A stretch of 12,467 nt of DNA. It comes from Verrucomicrobiota bacterium. Lineage in GTDB: Bacteria; Verrucomicrobiota; Verrucomicrobiia; Opitutales; UBA953. A model generated the notes under the pieces. The model was not told the DNA's origin and did not search any database. It saw only the letters and a list, made by a program, of their open reading frames with translations. Below, piece after piece: positions 1 to 7,514 of the stretch. The stretch lies in contig RDYO01000082.1 in the NCBI GenBank assembly GCA_004293385.1, positions 1-12,467 on the forward strand, given 5' to 3'. How positions within the stretch are numbered: the first letter of the stretch is position 1; each line of letters opens with the position of its first letter. The translations under genes were made by a program, and so were the position numbers.

Positions 1-1276
1 CAAACCTGAGGTCGAACGCCTCCGCGCCGAAGGTGTCGACGTCATCGTGGTCGACCACCACGTCGCCAAGGAATCCCGCGTCTCCTGCACGCTCGTCAAC
101 CCGCGCGTCAACGACGCCGAGGACGCCCCCTGGCAGACGCTCTGCACCGCCGGACTGGTCTTCAAACTGGTCCACGGGGTGCTGAAGGTCCTGCGCCTCG
201 CCGGCGACGAGCGCGGCACCTCGATCGCGGTGAAGGACTATCTCGACCTGGCCGCCCTCGGCACGATCGCGGACTTGGTCCCGCTGCGCACGGAGAACCG
301 CATCCTGGCCGCTCACGGACTCAAGGCGCTCGGCGAAGCCCGTCGGCAGGGCCTGCGCGCCCTCATCGCCGTCAGCGGCATGGAGCCCGGCGGCGTGCTG
401 TCTTCGGTCGACGTCTCTTATCGCATCGGCCCCCGCATCAACGCGAGCGGCCGTCTGGCCGATGCCTCATTGCCGTTGCGACTCCTGCTTTCGGACGATC
501 CGGATGACTGTCTGCGCGACGCCGCGCAGCTGGACGCCATCAACCGCGAGCGCCAGGAGATCGACAAGAAGGTGACCGAAGAAGCCATGGCCCAGGCCAA
601 GGCGATGGGCGACCTCGCCGGTTACGTCGTCCATGGCGACTGGCATCCGGGAGTCGTCGGCATCGCCGCCGGCAAGATCTGCCGCGCGCTGGACCGTCCG
701 GTGATCGTCCTCGGCAAGGAAGGGGAGAGCGCCAAGGGCTCCGGCCGCAGCGTGCCGGGTACCAATCTCGTCGAAGCCCTCGGCGCCTGCGCCGACCTCC
801 TCAAGACCTACGGCGGACATCCGATGGCCGTCGGCGTCTCGCTCGATGTCGCCGCCGTCGAGGCTTTCCGCACCCGTTTCAATGAGGCCATCCAAGCCCA
901 GCGCCTGGCTGGTGCCGTCCAGGCGGACGGACGCGACATCGACATCGCGCATTGGATCCGACCGGCGGACGTCACCGATCAGCTACTCGACGACCTCGAC
1001 CTCCTGCAGCCTTACGGCGAAGGTAACGCCGAGCCCGTCTTCGGTTTCAAGGGCTTCGTCTTCGAGCGTCCGCCTTCGCCTTTCGGGGATGGCAACTTCC
1101 GTCACCAGGTCCCGCTCAGCGGCGGCCGTCGCCTGAACTTCGTGGCCTGGCGCATGGCCGACCGTATCCCGGAACTGGGCAAACCCGTGGAGATGGCCGT
1201 CAAACTCCAGTGGAACCGCTGGCAAGGAAGACGGACCCCGCAGGCCGAGATCCTCGACTGGCGCTACGGCGCGTGA
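1..1276 (+). CDS. recJ: Single-stranded-DNA-specific exonuclease RecJ, 5' end missing
   Basis: This is the C-terminal 424 residues of RecJ, the 5'-3' single-strand exonuclease of recombinational and mismatch repair; the reading frame is open from base 2, so the true start lies left of the window. The first visible segment ends in VIVVDHH, with the DHH metal-binding motif at bases 53-61. Further family blocks are LDLAALGTIADLVPL (about 245-289), RIGPRINASGRL, HPGVVGIAAGKI and the DHHA1 signature YGGHPMAVG (GGH at 812-820). The C-terminal OB-like part contains LQPYGEGNAEPVF. Full-length RecJ is usually near 570 residues, so roughly 140 residues are missing. A GTG at 47 is an internal valine of the DHH block, not a start. 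The TGA at 1274-1276 directly abuts the stop codon of the convergent gene. The assignment is secure. Confidence 0.96.
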   Translation, partial: KPEVERLRAEGVDVIVVDHHVAKESRVSCTLVNPRVNDAEDAPWQTLCTAGLVFKLVHGVLKVLRLAGDERGTSIAVKDYLDLAALGTIADLVPLRTENRILAAHGLKALGEARRQGLRALIAVSGMEPGGVLSSVDVSYRIGPRINASGRLADASLPLRLLLSDDPDDCLRDAAQLDAINRERQEIDKKVTEEAMAQAKAMGDLAGYVVHGDWHPGVVGIAAGKICRALDRPVIVLGKEGESAKGSGRSVPGTNLVEALGACADLLKTYGGHPMAVGVSLDVAAVEAFRTRFNEAIQAQRLAGAVQADGRDIDIAHWIRPADVTDQLLDDLDLLQPYGEGNAEPVFGFKGFVFERPPSPFGDGNFRHQVPLSGGRRLNFVAWRMADRIPELGKPVEMAVKLQWNRWQGRRTPQAEILDWRYGA

Positions 1277-2089
1277 TTACTTGGCCGCTTTGAGCCCCGA
1301 TTCACCCGGGAGCTGTCCCTTGGATGGCGCCGGGCGATCTTCGATATCACGCACCGCCACTCTGCCATCGTCTCCCGGCAGCGGGGTCAGGATGAGGAGC
1401 TTCCGGACGGAATCCAAGTGGTAGGTTCGGCTGGAGAAGACCAGTTTCTCTTGCTGGTTGATCGCGGAGAAGATCTGGAGGTCGTAGTAATCGTTATCCT
1501 TCGAGCCAGGCCGGCTGACCGCCGTGCTCTTCGCCGGGATGAGCTGACGACCCGAAGGCGTCATCACGATCAGCGGGAAAGGGCAGAGGTTGAGGTAGCG
1601 GTTGCTGCCAGGTGGGAATGAGCCGACGACGTCAGGAATCGCTACGATGCCGTTCTCGCGGCCAGGAGTGACGAGCAGGATCAGGTTCTGTCTTCCGGTC
1701 GCGACGGGCAGGTCGATCCAGGCCAGCGGCGGTTTTCCGACCGGGGTGGAGACACTGGTCAGGGGCTTCGCCTTCACTCCACGGGTCGGTCGCTTCGTCT
1801 TGGCCGCCTCCTTGCCGGCGTCATCGTCCGACGCCGTCGGAGGCTGCTTCACGGTCACAGTCCTTAGTTCGACGAGTTCCAGTCTGGCTGGTCCCCGGTA
1901 GGTGATCTCATCCGAGAACATGTCGGTCGGAATGACGAACCCTTCAGCCTTCTTGCCTTGCACGATGCCGATGCCGACGAGCGGCCGGGTCGTCGAGATG
2001 AACTTCAGCCGGGCTTCCACCATCGGCCCGTCCGCGGCTCCGAGCAGCAGGGGGAGGAGGAGGGCGCAGACGGATAAATTAGATTTCAT
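1277..2089 (-). CDS. Exported 270-residue protein of unknown function, partner of Verru_Chthon protein A
   Basis: I do not recognise a named family. The N-terminus (MKSNLSVCALLLPLLLGAADG) is a short, clean signal peptide with likely cleavage near residue 18-20, so the protein should be exported. Residues about 82-118 are a Lys/Pro/Thr-rich, probably disordered linker. The C-terminal part (about 120-245) alternates short hydrophobic strands and contains FPPGSNRYLNL (158-168) and a YYDLQIFSAI block (201-210). From memory this kind of all-beta segment occurs in uncharacterised exported verrucomicrobial proteins, but I cannot confirm that. The ATG lies inside the last codons of the upstream gene (11-bp overlap, 2079-2089), which indicates translational coupling and a shared transcript. 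No convincing Shine-Dalgarno sequence precedes it. The overlap suggests it works with the pseudopilin-like protein A at the cell envelope; that role is inference. Confidence 0.85.
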   Translation of the reverse strand: MKSNLSVCALLLPLLLGAADGPMVEARLKFISTTRPLVGIGIVQGKKAEGFVIPTDMFSDEITYRGPARLELVELRTVTVKQPPTASDDDAGKEAAKTKRPTRGVKAKPLTSVSTPVGKPPLAWIDLPVATGRQNLILLVTPGRENGIVAIPDVVGSFPPGSNRYLNLCPFPLIVMTPSGRQLIPAKSTAVSRPGSKDNDYYDLQIFSAINQQEKLVFSSRTYHLDSVRKLLILTPLPGDDGRVAVRDIEDRPAPSKGQLPGESGLKAAK

Positions 2090-5000
2090 CGGCTTTCAAC
2101 CAGCGCATGGAAATGATCTTAAAACGACGACCGAGGATGCTGTTCACCGGGGTGAGCGCGGTGCTGACCGAAGGGTCCGGTGAGGCCGAAGGCGCGGGCT
2201 TGAAGGGGTGAGGCGCGCTGTTGCCGGTCTCGGGAGCGTTGGTCGCATCGATGAACTCGGGCACGCGCTGGACGATGACTTCCATCCAGGCCGAACCGGT
2301 TTCTCCGCTGTTCTGCGAGGCTTCGCCGAAGCATCGGATCGCGAAGGTGTCGGAGCGGGTCGCGATCGCCGAACCCAGGCTCTGCAGGAGGTCGGACTGC
2401 AGCAGGTTGCCCGGGGCGCCCATGGCGGCGTGCGTTCCGCTCTTCCCGTTCTGGGAGATGACTTCGATGTTCTCGGGGTTAGGGAAGTAGCCCGCCGTCG
2501 GAGTCTCCAAGGAAGACTTCGTAAGCTTGGTGTCCGAGAGTCGGTCGGCGAGGCCCGCGCGAATGATGGCCGACTGGAGCGCGCCGCAGCGATTCAGCCA
2601 ATTCTCCGGGGTCAGGAAGCGGTTGATGAATTCGGAGAGTCCCAGGTAGGGAGTCGAGGGGGCGGAGAGGCCTCCGAAGCGCCGCAGGCCAGGAGCCTTG
2701 GCGATCTCGCGTTCGGTCCGGGTTTGGACGGCGAATCGGGCCTTGTTCTCGTCCACGATGGCCTGCGCAAGGACGGCGATCTGCTGGTCCGTCAGGTTGG
2801 TGAAGCCTGACCAGTTGGAGGGGTCCGCCGAGTCGTTCGTGGCGATGCTGCTGGCTCCCTTGGCGATGATCCGAGGGAAGCGCGCGTTCTGGTCTGCCCT
2901 GGGGAAGCTGGCCGACTTGTCGGCGATGGCCATGTTCTTCACCGATCCCAGGAAAGTCTGCCAGGCGGAGACCGAGGTTGAGTTCACGTTGAAGGCGCCC
3001 TTGTTGACGAGTACCGCAGCCGAACGTCGGTAGTCGGCGAGCGCCTTGGCGGTGCCTTCGGCGTCCAGATTGGCGCGCTCGATCGAAAAACGCGGATTAT
3101 CCAGGGGGGTACCGTCCTTGACGAAATTCTCGATGACCTGGGTGAGGCTACGGTCATTCTTTTCGTTGGGGTCGGCGGTCGTTGTGGCCGTAGATCTCAG
3201 GTCGGGAGGAGCGGGGGCCGTGCCTGCGGCGTCGGTCGTCACGTCGGTCTTCATCTGCGGGGCCGCGCTCGAAAGGAAGAAACCGTCCCACAGGGCCTCG
3301 TTGAGCAGGTAGCTCTGGTCGAATTCAGTCCAGCTCCGGCCGTTGTCCTGGAAGGCCTTCTTCGCGTCGACCAGCGGCGAAGCGAAACTGTTCCCGATGC
3401 TGAGCAAGGGCTGCTGGTCCCGGACGCCGAAGTTGGCGTGAGTGTACTGGGCCAACGACATCGGTTGGAAGAGCGGCACTTCGGTCAGGATGACTTTCTG
3501 CGTCCCCGTGGCGCCATGGGAGTTGCCTCCGTAGGCGACCCGTCCGCTTTCGGTCGCGGAGATCACCGGGCCTGCGAAGCTGCCGTCGGCGAACTTCGTT
3601 CCGAGCCAGGTTCCGTTACGGATGGAGAGCTGGTAGCTCGGGGAGGCGCCGGTCGCTCCCGCGTTGGGGCTTCCGCCCAGGTCGCTGCGGATACGTCCGG
3701 ATGAGCTCGCTCGCTGCGTCGGAGCCAGCGGATTGGAGTGGGTGAACAGCGGGAAAGGCGCCCCGGTGGCGGGCGTATCGGCGGCCTTGGCGGAAATGTC
3801 GATGACGGTGACGAGGTCGGCTTCGTAGGGCAGCGCGTTGCTGGGGAAAGGGTTGCGGCCATCCCAGTACGGATCCGTGGTTTTTCTTGGGAACTTGTCT
3901 CTCACGTGGCGCCAGGAGGCGAAGAATTTCTCGCCGGGCCGGGCGTACTTGGACTCGTTGATGTCGGTGAACACCACTTCGTTGAGTTCGCTCGTGAGGC
4001 GGAGGAAGTCCTCCTTGTCCCCGTCGATCTCCGCCTTCGTCTTGCCGATCTTGCGGTCGCGGTAGAGCTGGTCCTTGGGACTGCCGGCGATGGCGGTCCG
4101 CATGCGCATGTTGCCTCCGGGGATGATCTCGAAGCTGATCGGCGCCGAGATGTTCAATGACCCCAAGGCGTCCTCGCCGAAGTTCCAGTCGTACACGTTG
4201 TCGCGGAAGCCTCCGCGCATGTCGTAGTTGTTGTTAAGCAGTACGGACTTGGACCAATCGCCGATGATGGGTGCGCAGGAGAAGACGCGCATCTCGCCAG
4301 GCTCCAGCGTGATCGATGCGTCATTTTCTTTCGTCAGGTACAGGCGGAAACTATCCTCGTCGTCGCTTTCGTAGGGCGGCAGGAACTTGCCGGTCTTCTG
4401 GCCGAACTCATCCAGGATGGGGGTGCCGCTCTGAATCCGGAAAAAGTCCGACAGCGGGGAGTCTCCTTGGAAGGCGATGGCGGTCGACCCGGGGTGATAC
4501 TGGGTGAAGCGGAAGTTCCAGTCCTTGAGGTCGGCGAAGGAGAGCGCGATGGAGTAGGGCTGTTTGAAGGGCGTGCCGGTGGCGGCATCCAGGTCGTTGT
4601 TCGGATTCTTATGCCAGCGGGTCTTGTCGGGGCCCGATATGTCGTTGGGGGCCAGGACCATCCTGACGTTATAAGGATTATGCAGCACGACGATGGGCGT
4701 GACGTTCACCCGGATGTCGATCCACTCCTCGTAGTAGAAGATCACGGTCTTGCCGATCCGCACGGACTTGAGCACGAACCACTGCATCTTGTTGACGCTG
4801 AACGCCAGGGACACGCGTTGTACGTAGGGAGAGGCCGCCGTCCGCAACGGGCGGGTGACTAATTTGTCCGACTGCCCGGGCGCACCGGTGAACCGGTCGC
4901 TGGCGTTGGGGTTCACGGACGGGGGCAGGTCTCCGTTGTAAATGTCGGAGTAGCTGTAATAGCTGCGCCGGACGTCGTTGGCGGTGGCGTTGCCGGACGG

Positions 5001-6287
5001 GGGGAGCAACGGTGGCTGGTCTTTGTCGACGTAGTTCGGCCTTGCGGCGTCAGCGTTGGGCCAGAGCGCACGTGCGCGGAGGGAGGGGGTGCTGCTCGCC
5101 CTGGCTCCGGTGGCGCTGCCGGACCAGCCTAGCTGTTTGTAGAGTCGGTGGTAATCCCGCAGCGCCCACCATGTCGGGCCTCGTAGTTCTCCGTCGGTGA
5201 CGGTACGGCTGAAGATCGGCGTGGCGGCGAGGGTGGTCTCCGACTTGTCGGGGTTGACGATGCGGAGGGTATCCATCGTCACTGACTCAAAACCTTTCTC
5301 GGTCATGGTGCCGGCGGAAGGGAAGGCGCCCCCGGCACCCTGCCCGAATTCGGACCTGGCGAACTGCGCGTCGCTCATTTCGAAAGCTACGGACAGATCG
5401 CGCTTCAGTCCGCCGTTTCGCGAGTCGGCGAGGACGCCGGCTGAGGTCAGGCTTACGTCATGAAAATAGTTCCGGACATCCACGGGGGTGCTGGAGCCCA
5501 CGGCTGAGTCGAGTCCCGGCAGCAGTCGGATGTCCCTGACCGTGTTCAAGGCCTCCAATTGCGTCTGGTCAGGCAGGTTTTTCAGCAGTCCGTGGGTGAC
5601 CGGGCTGCGAAGGGAGATCATCTGGTCGATGCTGTTGGTGTCGCTCTGGGTGCGCGCGTCGCGCAGGTTGACGCGGGCCTTGATGCCTTCGTCGCCGATC
5701 CAGTAAGCGTAGGTCCCGGCGACGTCTTCGTCCGGCAAGGTGACTTTGGGCAGCGAGACGAGGCCGCTGGCCTTTCCATCCGTGGCTCCGAGCGCAGTGC
5801 CAAGGCCGACGAGCGGGACGTTGCCGCCGGAGCCCGCGGTCGAGTCCGACTGCCAAGGAGCCCAATAGCCGGCGTGATAATCGGGCGAGGTTCCGGTCTG
5901 GAAGAGCGAGACGGTCTGCGTGCCGGCGGGCTGGTCGCCGCGGCCGGAGACGAGCCAGGCCGGAGGTAGGTCAGGCTGATCGGTGCGCCACACGCCGGTC
6001 CACATCGGGTTGCGGAGGCTCGCGGGGCTCACGCTAGGCTGCGTGATGTCAGCACGTGCGGTGGAGCGTCGGTCCGGTCCTGCCTCCTGTTGGAGGTGGG
6101 CCAAGGCGAGTCGCATGGAGACCAGCGCGTTCAGGCGCGCACGTGTCGCGAGCTGCTGGTTCATCGCCGCGCGGGACTCGATTGTGACAAAGGCCGAAAG
6201 CGTCACGACCAGCATGACGACAGCCGCCATGATAGTGAGGGAGAGAATCAGGCTGAAACCTTGGCGATGGTTTTTGCGGTGATCCAT
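2079..6287 (-). CDS. Verru_Chthon cassette protein A-like giant pseudopilin
   Basis: This 1402-residue protein begins with a type IV pilin-like leader: a basic stretch, then G10-F11 followed by a hydrophobic helix (about 11-34), the pattern cut by prepilin peptidase. The position normally holding Glu5 of the mature pilin is leucine. The helix continues into an Ala/Leu-rich amphipathic region ending in LAHLQQEAGPDRR (62-74). Other blocks I associate with Verru_Chthon cassette protein A (the family I know as TIGR02600) are YWIGDEGIKARVNL (195-208), GAFNVNSTSVSAWQ (from 1097), RSDTFAIRCFGEA (1311-1323), WMEVIVQRVP (1334-1343) and the terminal RRFKIISMRWLKADEI. The bulk is presumably extracytoplasmic. 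The family function is not established; a type II secretion or type IV pilus-like assembly role is inferred from the leader. The usual B, C and D partners are absent nearby. The next gene overlaps the 3' end by 11 bp. Confidence 0.88.
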   Translation of the reverse strand: MDHRKNHRQGFSLILSLTIMAAVVMLVVTLSAFVTIESRAAMNQQLATRARLNALVSMRLALAHLQQEAGPDRRSTARADITQPSVSPASLRNPMWTGVWRTDQPDLPPAWLVSGRGDQPAGTQTVSLFQTGTSPDYHAGYWAPWQSDSTAGSGGNVPLVGLGTALGATDGKASGLVSLPKVTLPDEDVAGTYAYWIGDEGIKARVNLRDARTQSDTNSIDQMISLRSPVTHGLLKNLPDQTQLEALNTVRDIRLLPGLDSAVGSSTPVDVRNYFHDVSLTSAGVLADSRNGGLKRDLSVAFEMSDAQFARSEFGQGAGGAFPSAGTMTEKGFESVTMDTLRIVNPDKSETTLAATPIFSRTVTDGELRGPTWWALRDYHRLYKQLGWSGSATGARASSTPSLRARALWPNADAARPNYVDKDQPPLLPPSGNATANDVRRSYYSYSDIYNGDLPPSVNPNASDRFTGAPGQSDKLVTRPLRTAASPYVQRVSLAFSVNKMQWFVLKSVRIGKTVIFYYEEWIDIRVNVTPIVVLHNPYNVRMVLAPNDISGPDKTRWHKNPNNDLDAATGTPFKQPYSIALSFADLKDWNFRFTQYHPGSTAIAFQGDSPLSDFFRIQSGTPILDEFGQKTGKFLPPYESDDEDSFRLYLTKENDASITLEPGEMRVFSCAPIIGDWSKSVLLNNNYDMRGGFRDNVYDWNFGEDALGSLNISAPISFEIIPGGNMRMRTAIAGSPKDQLYRDRKIGKTKAEIDGDKEDFLRLTSELNEVVFTDINESKYARPGEKFFASWRHVRDKFPRKTTDPYWDGRNPFPSNALPYEADLVTVIDISAKAADTPATGAPFPLFTHSNPLAPTQRASSSGRIRSDLGGSPNAGATGASPSYQLSIRNGTWLGTKFADGSFAGPVISATESGRVAYGGNSHGATGTQKVILTEVPLFQPMSLAQYTHANFGVRDQQPLLSIGNSFASPLVDAKKAFQDNGRSWTEFDQSYLLNEALWDGFFLSSAAPQMKTDVTTDAAGTAPAPPDLRSTATTTADPNEKNDRSLTQVIENFVKDGTPLDNPRFSIERANLDAEGTAKALADYRRSAAVLVNKGAFNVNSTSVSAWQTFLGSVKNMAIADKSASFPRADQNARFPRIIAKGASSIATNDSADPSNWSGFTNLTDQQIAVLAQAIVDENKARFAVQTRTEREIAKAPGLRRFGGLSAPSTPYLGLSEFINRFLTPENWLNRCGALQSAIIRAGLADRLSDTKLTKSSLETPTAGYFPNPENIEVISQNGKSGTHAAMGAPGNLLQSDLLQSLGSAIATRSDTFAIRCFGEASQNSGETGSAWMEVIVQRVPEFIDATNAPETGNSAPHPFKPAPSASPDPSVSTALTPVNSILGRRFKIISMRWLKADEI

Positions 6288-6452
6288 AGCGTGCTTACTA
6301 CGAGCAACATGGGTATTAATACTCAGGATAAGTGCCTAAGCAAGTGCTTACCCTTGAGCAGAACGGTGAGTATTCGCGCCATCCTTACCCCTGATAATGG
6401 CTTTAAATATAGGCTTTTCCTCGGGCTGAAGGCCCTTTACCCTGTTTAAACC
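6288..6452. promoter_or_regulatory. Divergent intergenic region with nested inverted repeats
   Basis: This spacer lies between the starts of the minus-strand protein A gene and the plus-strand small secreted protein gene, and is visibly richer in A+T than its surroundings. It should hold both promoters. Symmetric elements read directly from the sequence are GTATTAATAC (6313-6322, perfect palindrome), AATACTCA (6318-6325) with its reverse complement TGAGTATT (6367-6374), and TAAGCA-AG-TGCTTA (6337-6350). AAGTGC also occurs twice, 12 bp apart (6330 and 6342). Possible but weak -10 boxes are TATTAA on the minus strand inside the palindrome, and GATAAT (6393-6398) or TAAATA (6404-6409) on the plus strand. 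None has a good -35 box at the right spacing. No Shine-Dalgarno sequence is evident before either start. Confidence 0.5.
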
Positions 6453-6665
6453 ATGAGAACCCCGCTCTTGTTCGTCGCCTGCCTTTTCGCCTCCGTGTCT
6501 GCTTTCGCCGCGGCTGCCGGTGGCGGCACTCCTCCGACCGTTCCCCCCACCGTGCCCCCGACGGTTGGAAAGCCGGGCTGCAACAAGAGCGGTGGATCCT
6601 CCAAGCCCTCACATAAGCCTGCCACCAAGCCTGCGCCGAAGAAGTCCGCGCCGGCTCGTAAGTAA
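6453..6665 (+). CDS. Small secreted Pro/Lys-rich protein with PPTV repeats
   Basis: This 70-residue protein has an obvious signal peptide (MRTPLLFVACLFASVSAFA, likely cleaved near residue 19-22) followed by a mature part of about 50 residues. The mature part consists of three tandem PPTV units (27-38), a GKPGCNKSGGSS linker with a single cysteine, and a strongly basic tail alternating Lys with Pro and Ala (51-70). It has no recognisable catalytic motif and I do not know the family. A basic, low-complexity exported peptide could bind the cell wall, surface polymers or DNA, but nothing in the sequence decides this. The independent transcription unit is supported by an AT-rich region upstream and a strong intrinsic terminator starting 25 bases after the stop codon. 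That terminator, together with the signal peptide, is the main reason to accept it as a real gene. Confidence 0.72.
   Translation: MRTPLLFVACLFASVSAFAAAAGGGTPPTVPPTVPPTVGKPGCNKSGGSSKPSHKPATKPAPKKSAPARK
6531..6566 (+). repeat. Three tandem 12-bp units encoding PPTV
   Basis: Three consecutive 12-base units (cctccgaccgtt, ccccccaccgtg, cccccgacggtt) encode PPTV three times. The units differ mainly at third codon positions, so the amino-acid repeat is conserved better than the DNA. This suggests an old duplication kept at the protein level. Confidence 0.8.
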
Positions 6666-6690
6666 TTCCTGTTTCGCATCAGGCTGATTT

Positions 6691-6719
6691 GGCCGGACCT
6701 TTGGTCCGGCCATTTTTTT
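6691..6719 (+). terminator. Strong rho-independent terminator
   Basis: A perfect 9-bp stem, GGCCGGACC (6691-6699) paired with GGTCCGGCC (6703-6711), closes a TTT loop, and a T6690-A6712 pair can extend it. It is followed directly by seven T residues (6713-6719). The T-tract lies on the plus strand only, so it ends the transcript of the small secreted protein gene. The methyltransferase downstream therefore needs its own promoter or read-through. Confidence 0.93.
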
Positions 6720-6738
6720 GCTACGCTTGCGAACCAGT

Positions 6739-6751
6739 CTGACGAGGTCAG
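6739..6751. promoter_or_regulatory. Short dyad CTGAC-GAG-GTCAG upstream of methyltransferase
   Basis: A perfect 5-bp inverted repeat with a 3-base centre lies 9 bases before the ATG of the methyltransferase gene. It could be a small operator or a hairpin near the ribosome binding site; its GAGG (6744-6747) is the only Shine-Dalgarno-like sequence, 13 bases from the ATG. At this length a chance occurrence is quite possible. Confidence 0.25.
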
Positions 6752-6760
6752 TTTGAAGTC

Positions 6761-7507
6761 ATGCTGAAGCGCCAACCCTTGCTTTCATCCGTCCTCCTCG
6801 TCGGCGGTGCGATCGCCTTGTTCTTCTGGACCCGCCCGGAGGCGGTCTCTTCGCCGACGCCGCCGGCGCCGCCCGCTTACGGAAGTTGTCCGCCTTCGCG
6901 CGACGGCATCGGCAAGACTTTCATGGGCCGGGAGATCTCCCATGTCATGGGCCATCCTGGCATCGGCTGGCTCGAGCGCACGGATCGCGAGAAGGAGGAG
7001 GCGCCTTCCAAGGCCATCTCCTTGCTTGAACTCGCGCCGGACGCGGTCCTGGCCGATATCGGCGCCGGCTCGGGGTATTACTCATTCCGCATCGCCCGCC
7101 TGCTGCCGAAAGGGAGGGTAGTCGCGGTCGACATCCAGCCTGAGATGCTGGAGTTCCTGAAGGCCGAGGCCGCCAAGCTCGGCGTGACGAACGTGCAGCC
7201 CCACTTGGGTGCGGTCGATGACGTCAAGCTGCCGCCGGCTTCATTGGACGCCGCCCTGATGGTAGACGCTTATCACGAGTTCGACCACCCGGCCGAGATG
7301 CTCGCTTCTCTGCGTTCGGCCCTGAAATCAAAGGGCCGGATCTACCTGCTGGAATTCCGCGCCGAAGACGATAATGTGCCCATCAAGCCGCATCACAAGA
7401 TGACCGAGGCGCAGGCGCGGAAAGAATTCGAAGCCGCAGGGTTCCGGTTCGTCGTGAACAAACCGGACCTGCCTTGGCAGCACCTGCTGATCTTCGAGAA
7501 GCCCTGA
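6761..7507 (+). CDS. Membrane-anchored or exported class I SAM-dependent methyltransferase
   Basis: This 248-residue protein has a Rossmann-fold methyltransferase domain (about 85-248). Motif I is DIGAGSGYYSF (99-109), the acidic loop after strand 2 is VAVDIQ (121-126, Asp124 the likely ribose contact), and the motif IV region is MVDAYHEFDHP (167-177). GRIYLLEFR (192-200) is a later core strand. Before the domain comes a basic N-terminus, a hydrophobic stretch (about 8-23) and a Pro-rich spacer (30-45), i.e. a signal anchor or signal peptide with the enzyme predicted outside the cytoplasm. The segment GKTFMGREISHVMG (51-64) is a conserved pre-domain block in related proteins I remember, so a start at Met55 would cut conserved sequence and the ATG at 6761 is preferred. 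The methyl acceptor cannot be told from the sequence. An intrinsic terminator precedes the gene and a convergent gene ends 7 bases after it. Confidence 0.86.
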   Translation: MLKRQPLLSSVLLVGGAIALFFWTRPEAVSSPTPPAPPAYGSCPPSRDGIGKTFMGREISHVMGHPGIGWLERTDREKEEAPSKAISLLELAPDAVLADIGAGSGYYSFRIARLLPKGRVVAVDIQPEMLEFLKAEAAKLGVTNVQPHLGAVDDVKLPPASLDAALMVDAYHEFDHPAEMLASLRSALKSKGRIYLLEFRAEDDNVPIKPHHKMTEAQARKEFEAAGFRFVVNKPDLPWQHLLIFEKP

Positions 7508-7514
7508 GGCGTGC

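Noticed and set aside
6446..6775. Minus-strand open frames opposite the small secreted protein gene
   Set aside because: They would read through the reverse of a strong terminator and have no signal peptide or motif, whereas the plus-strand frame has a signal peptide and correctly placed terminator.
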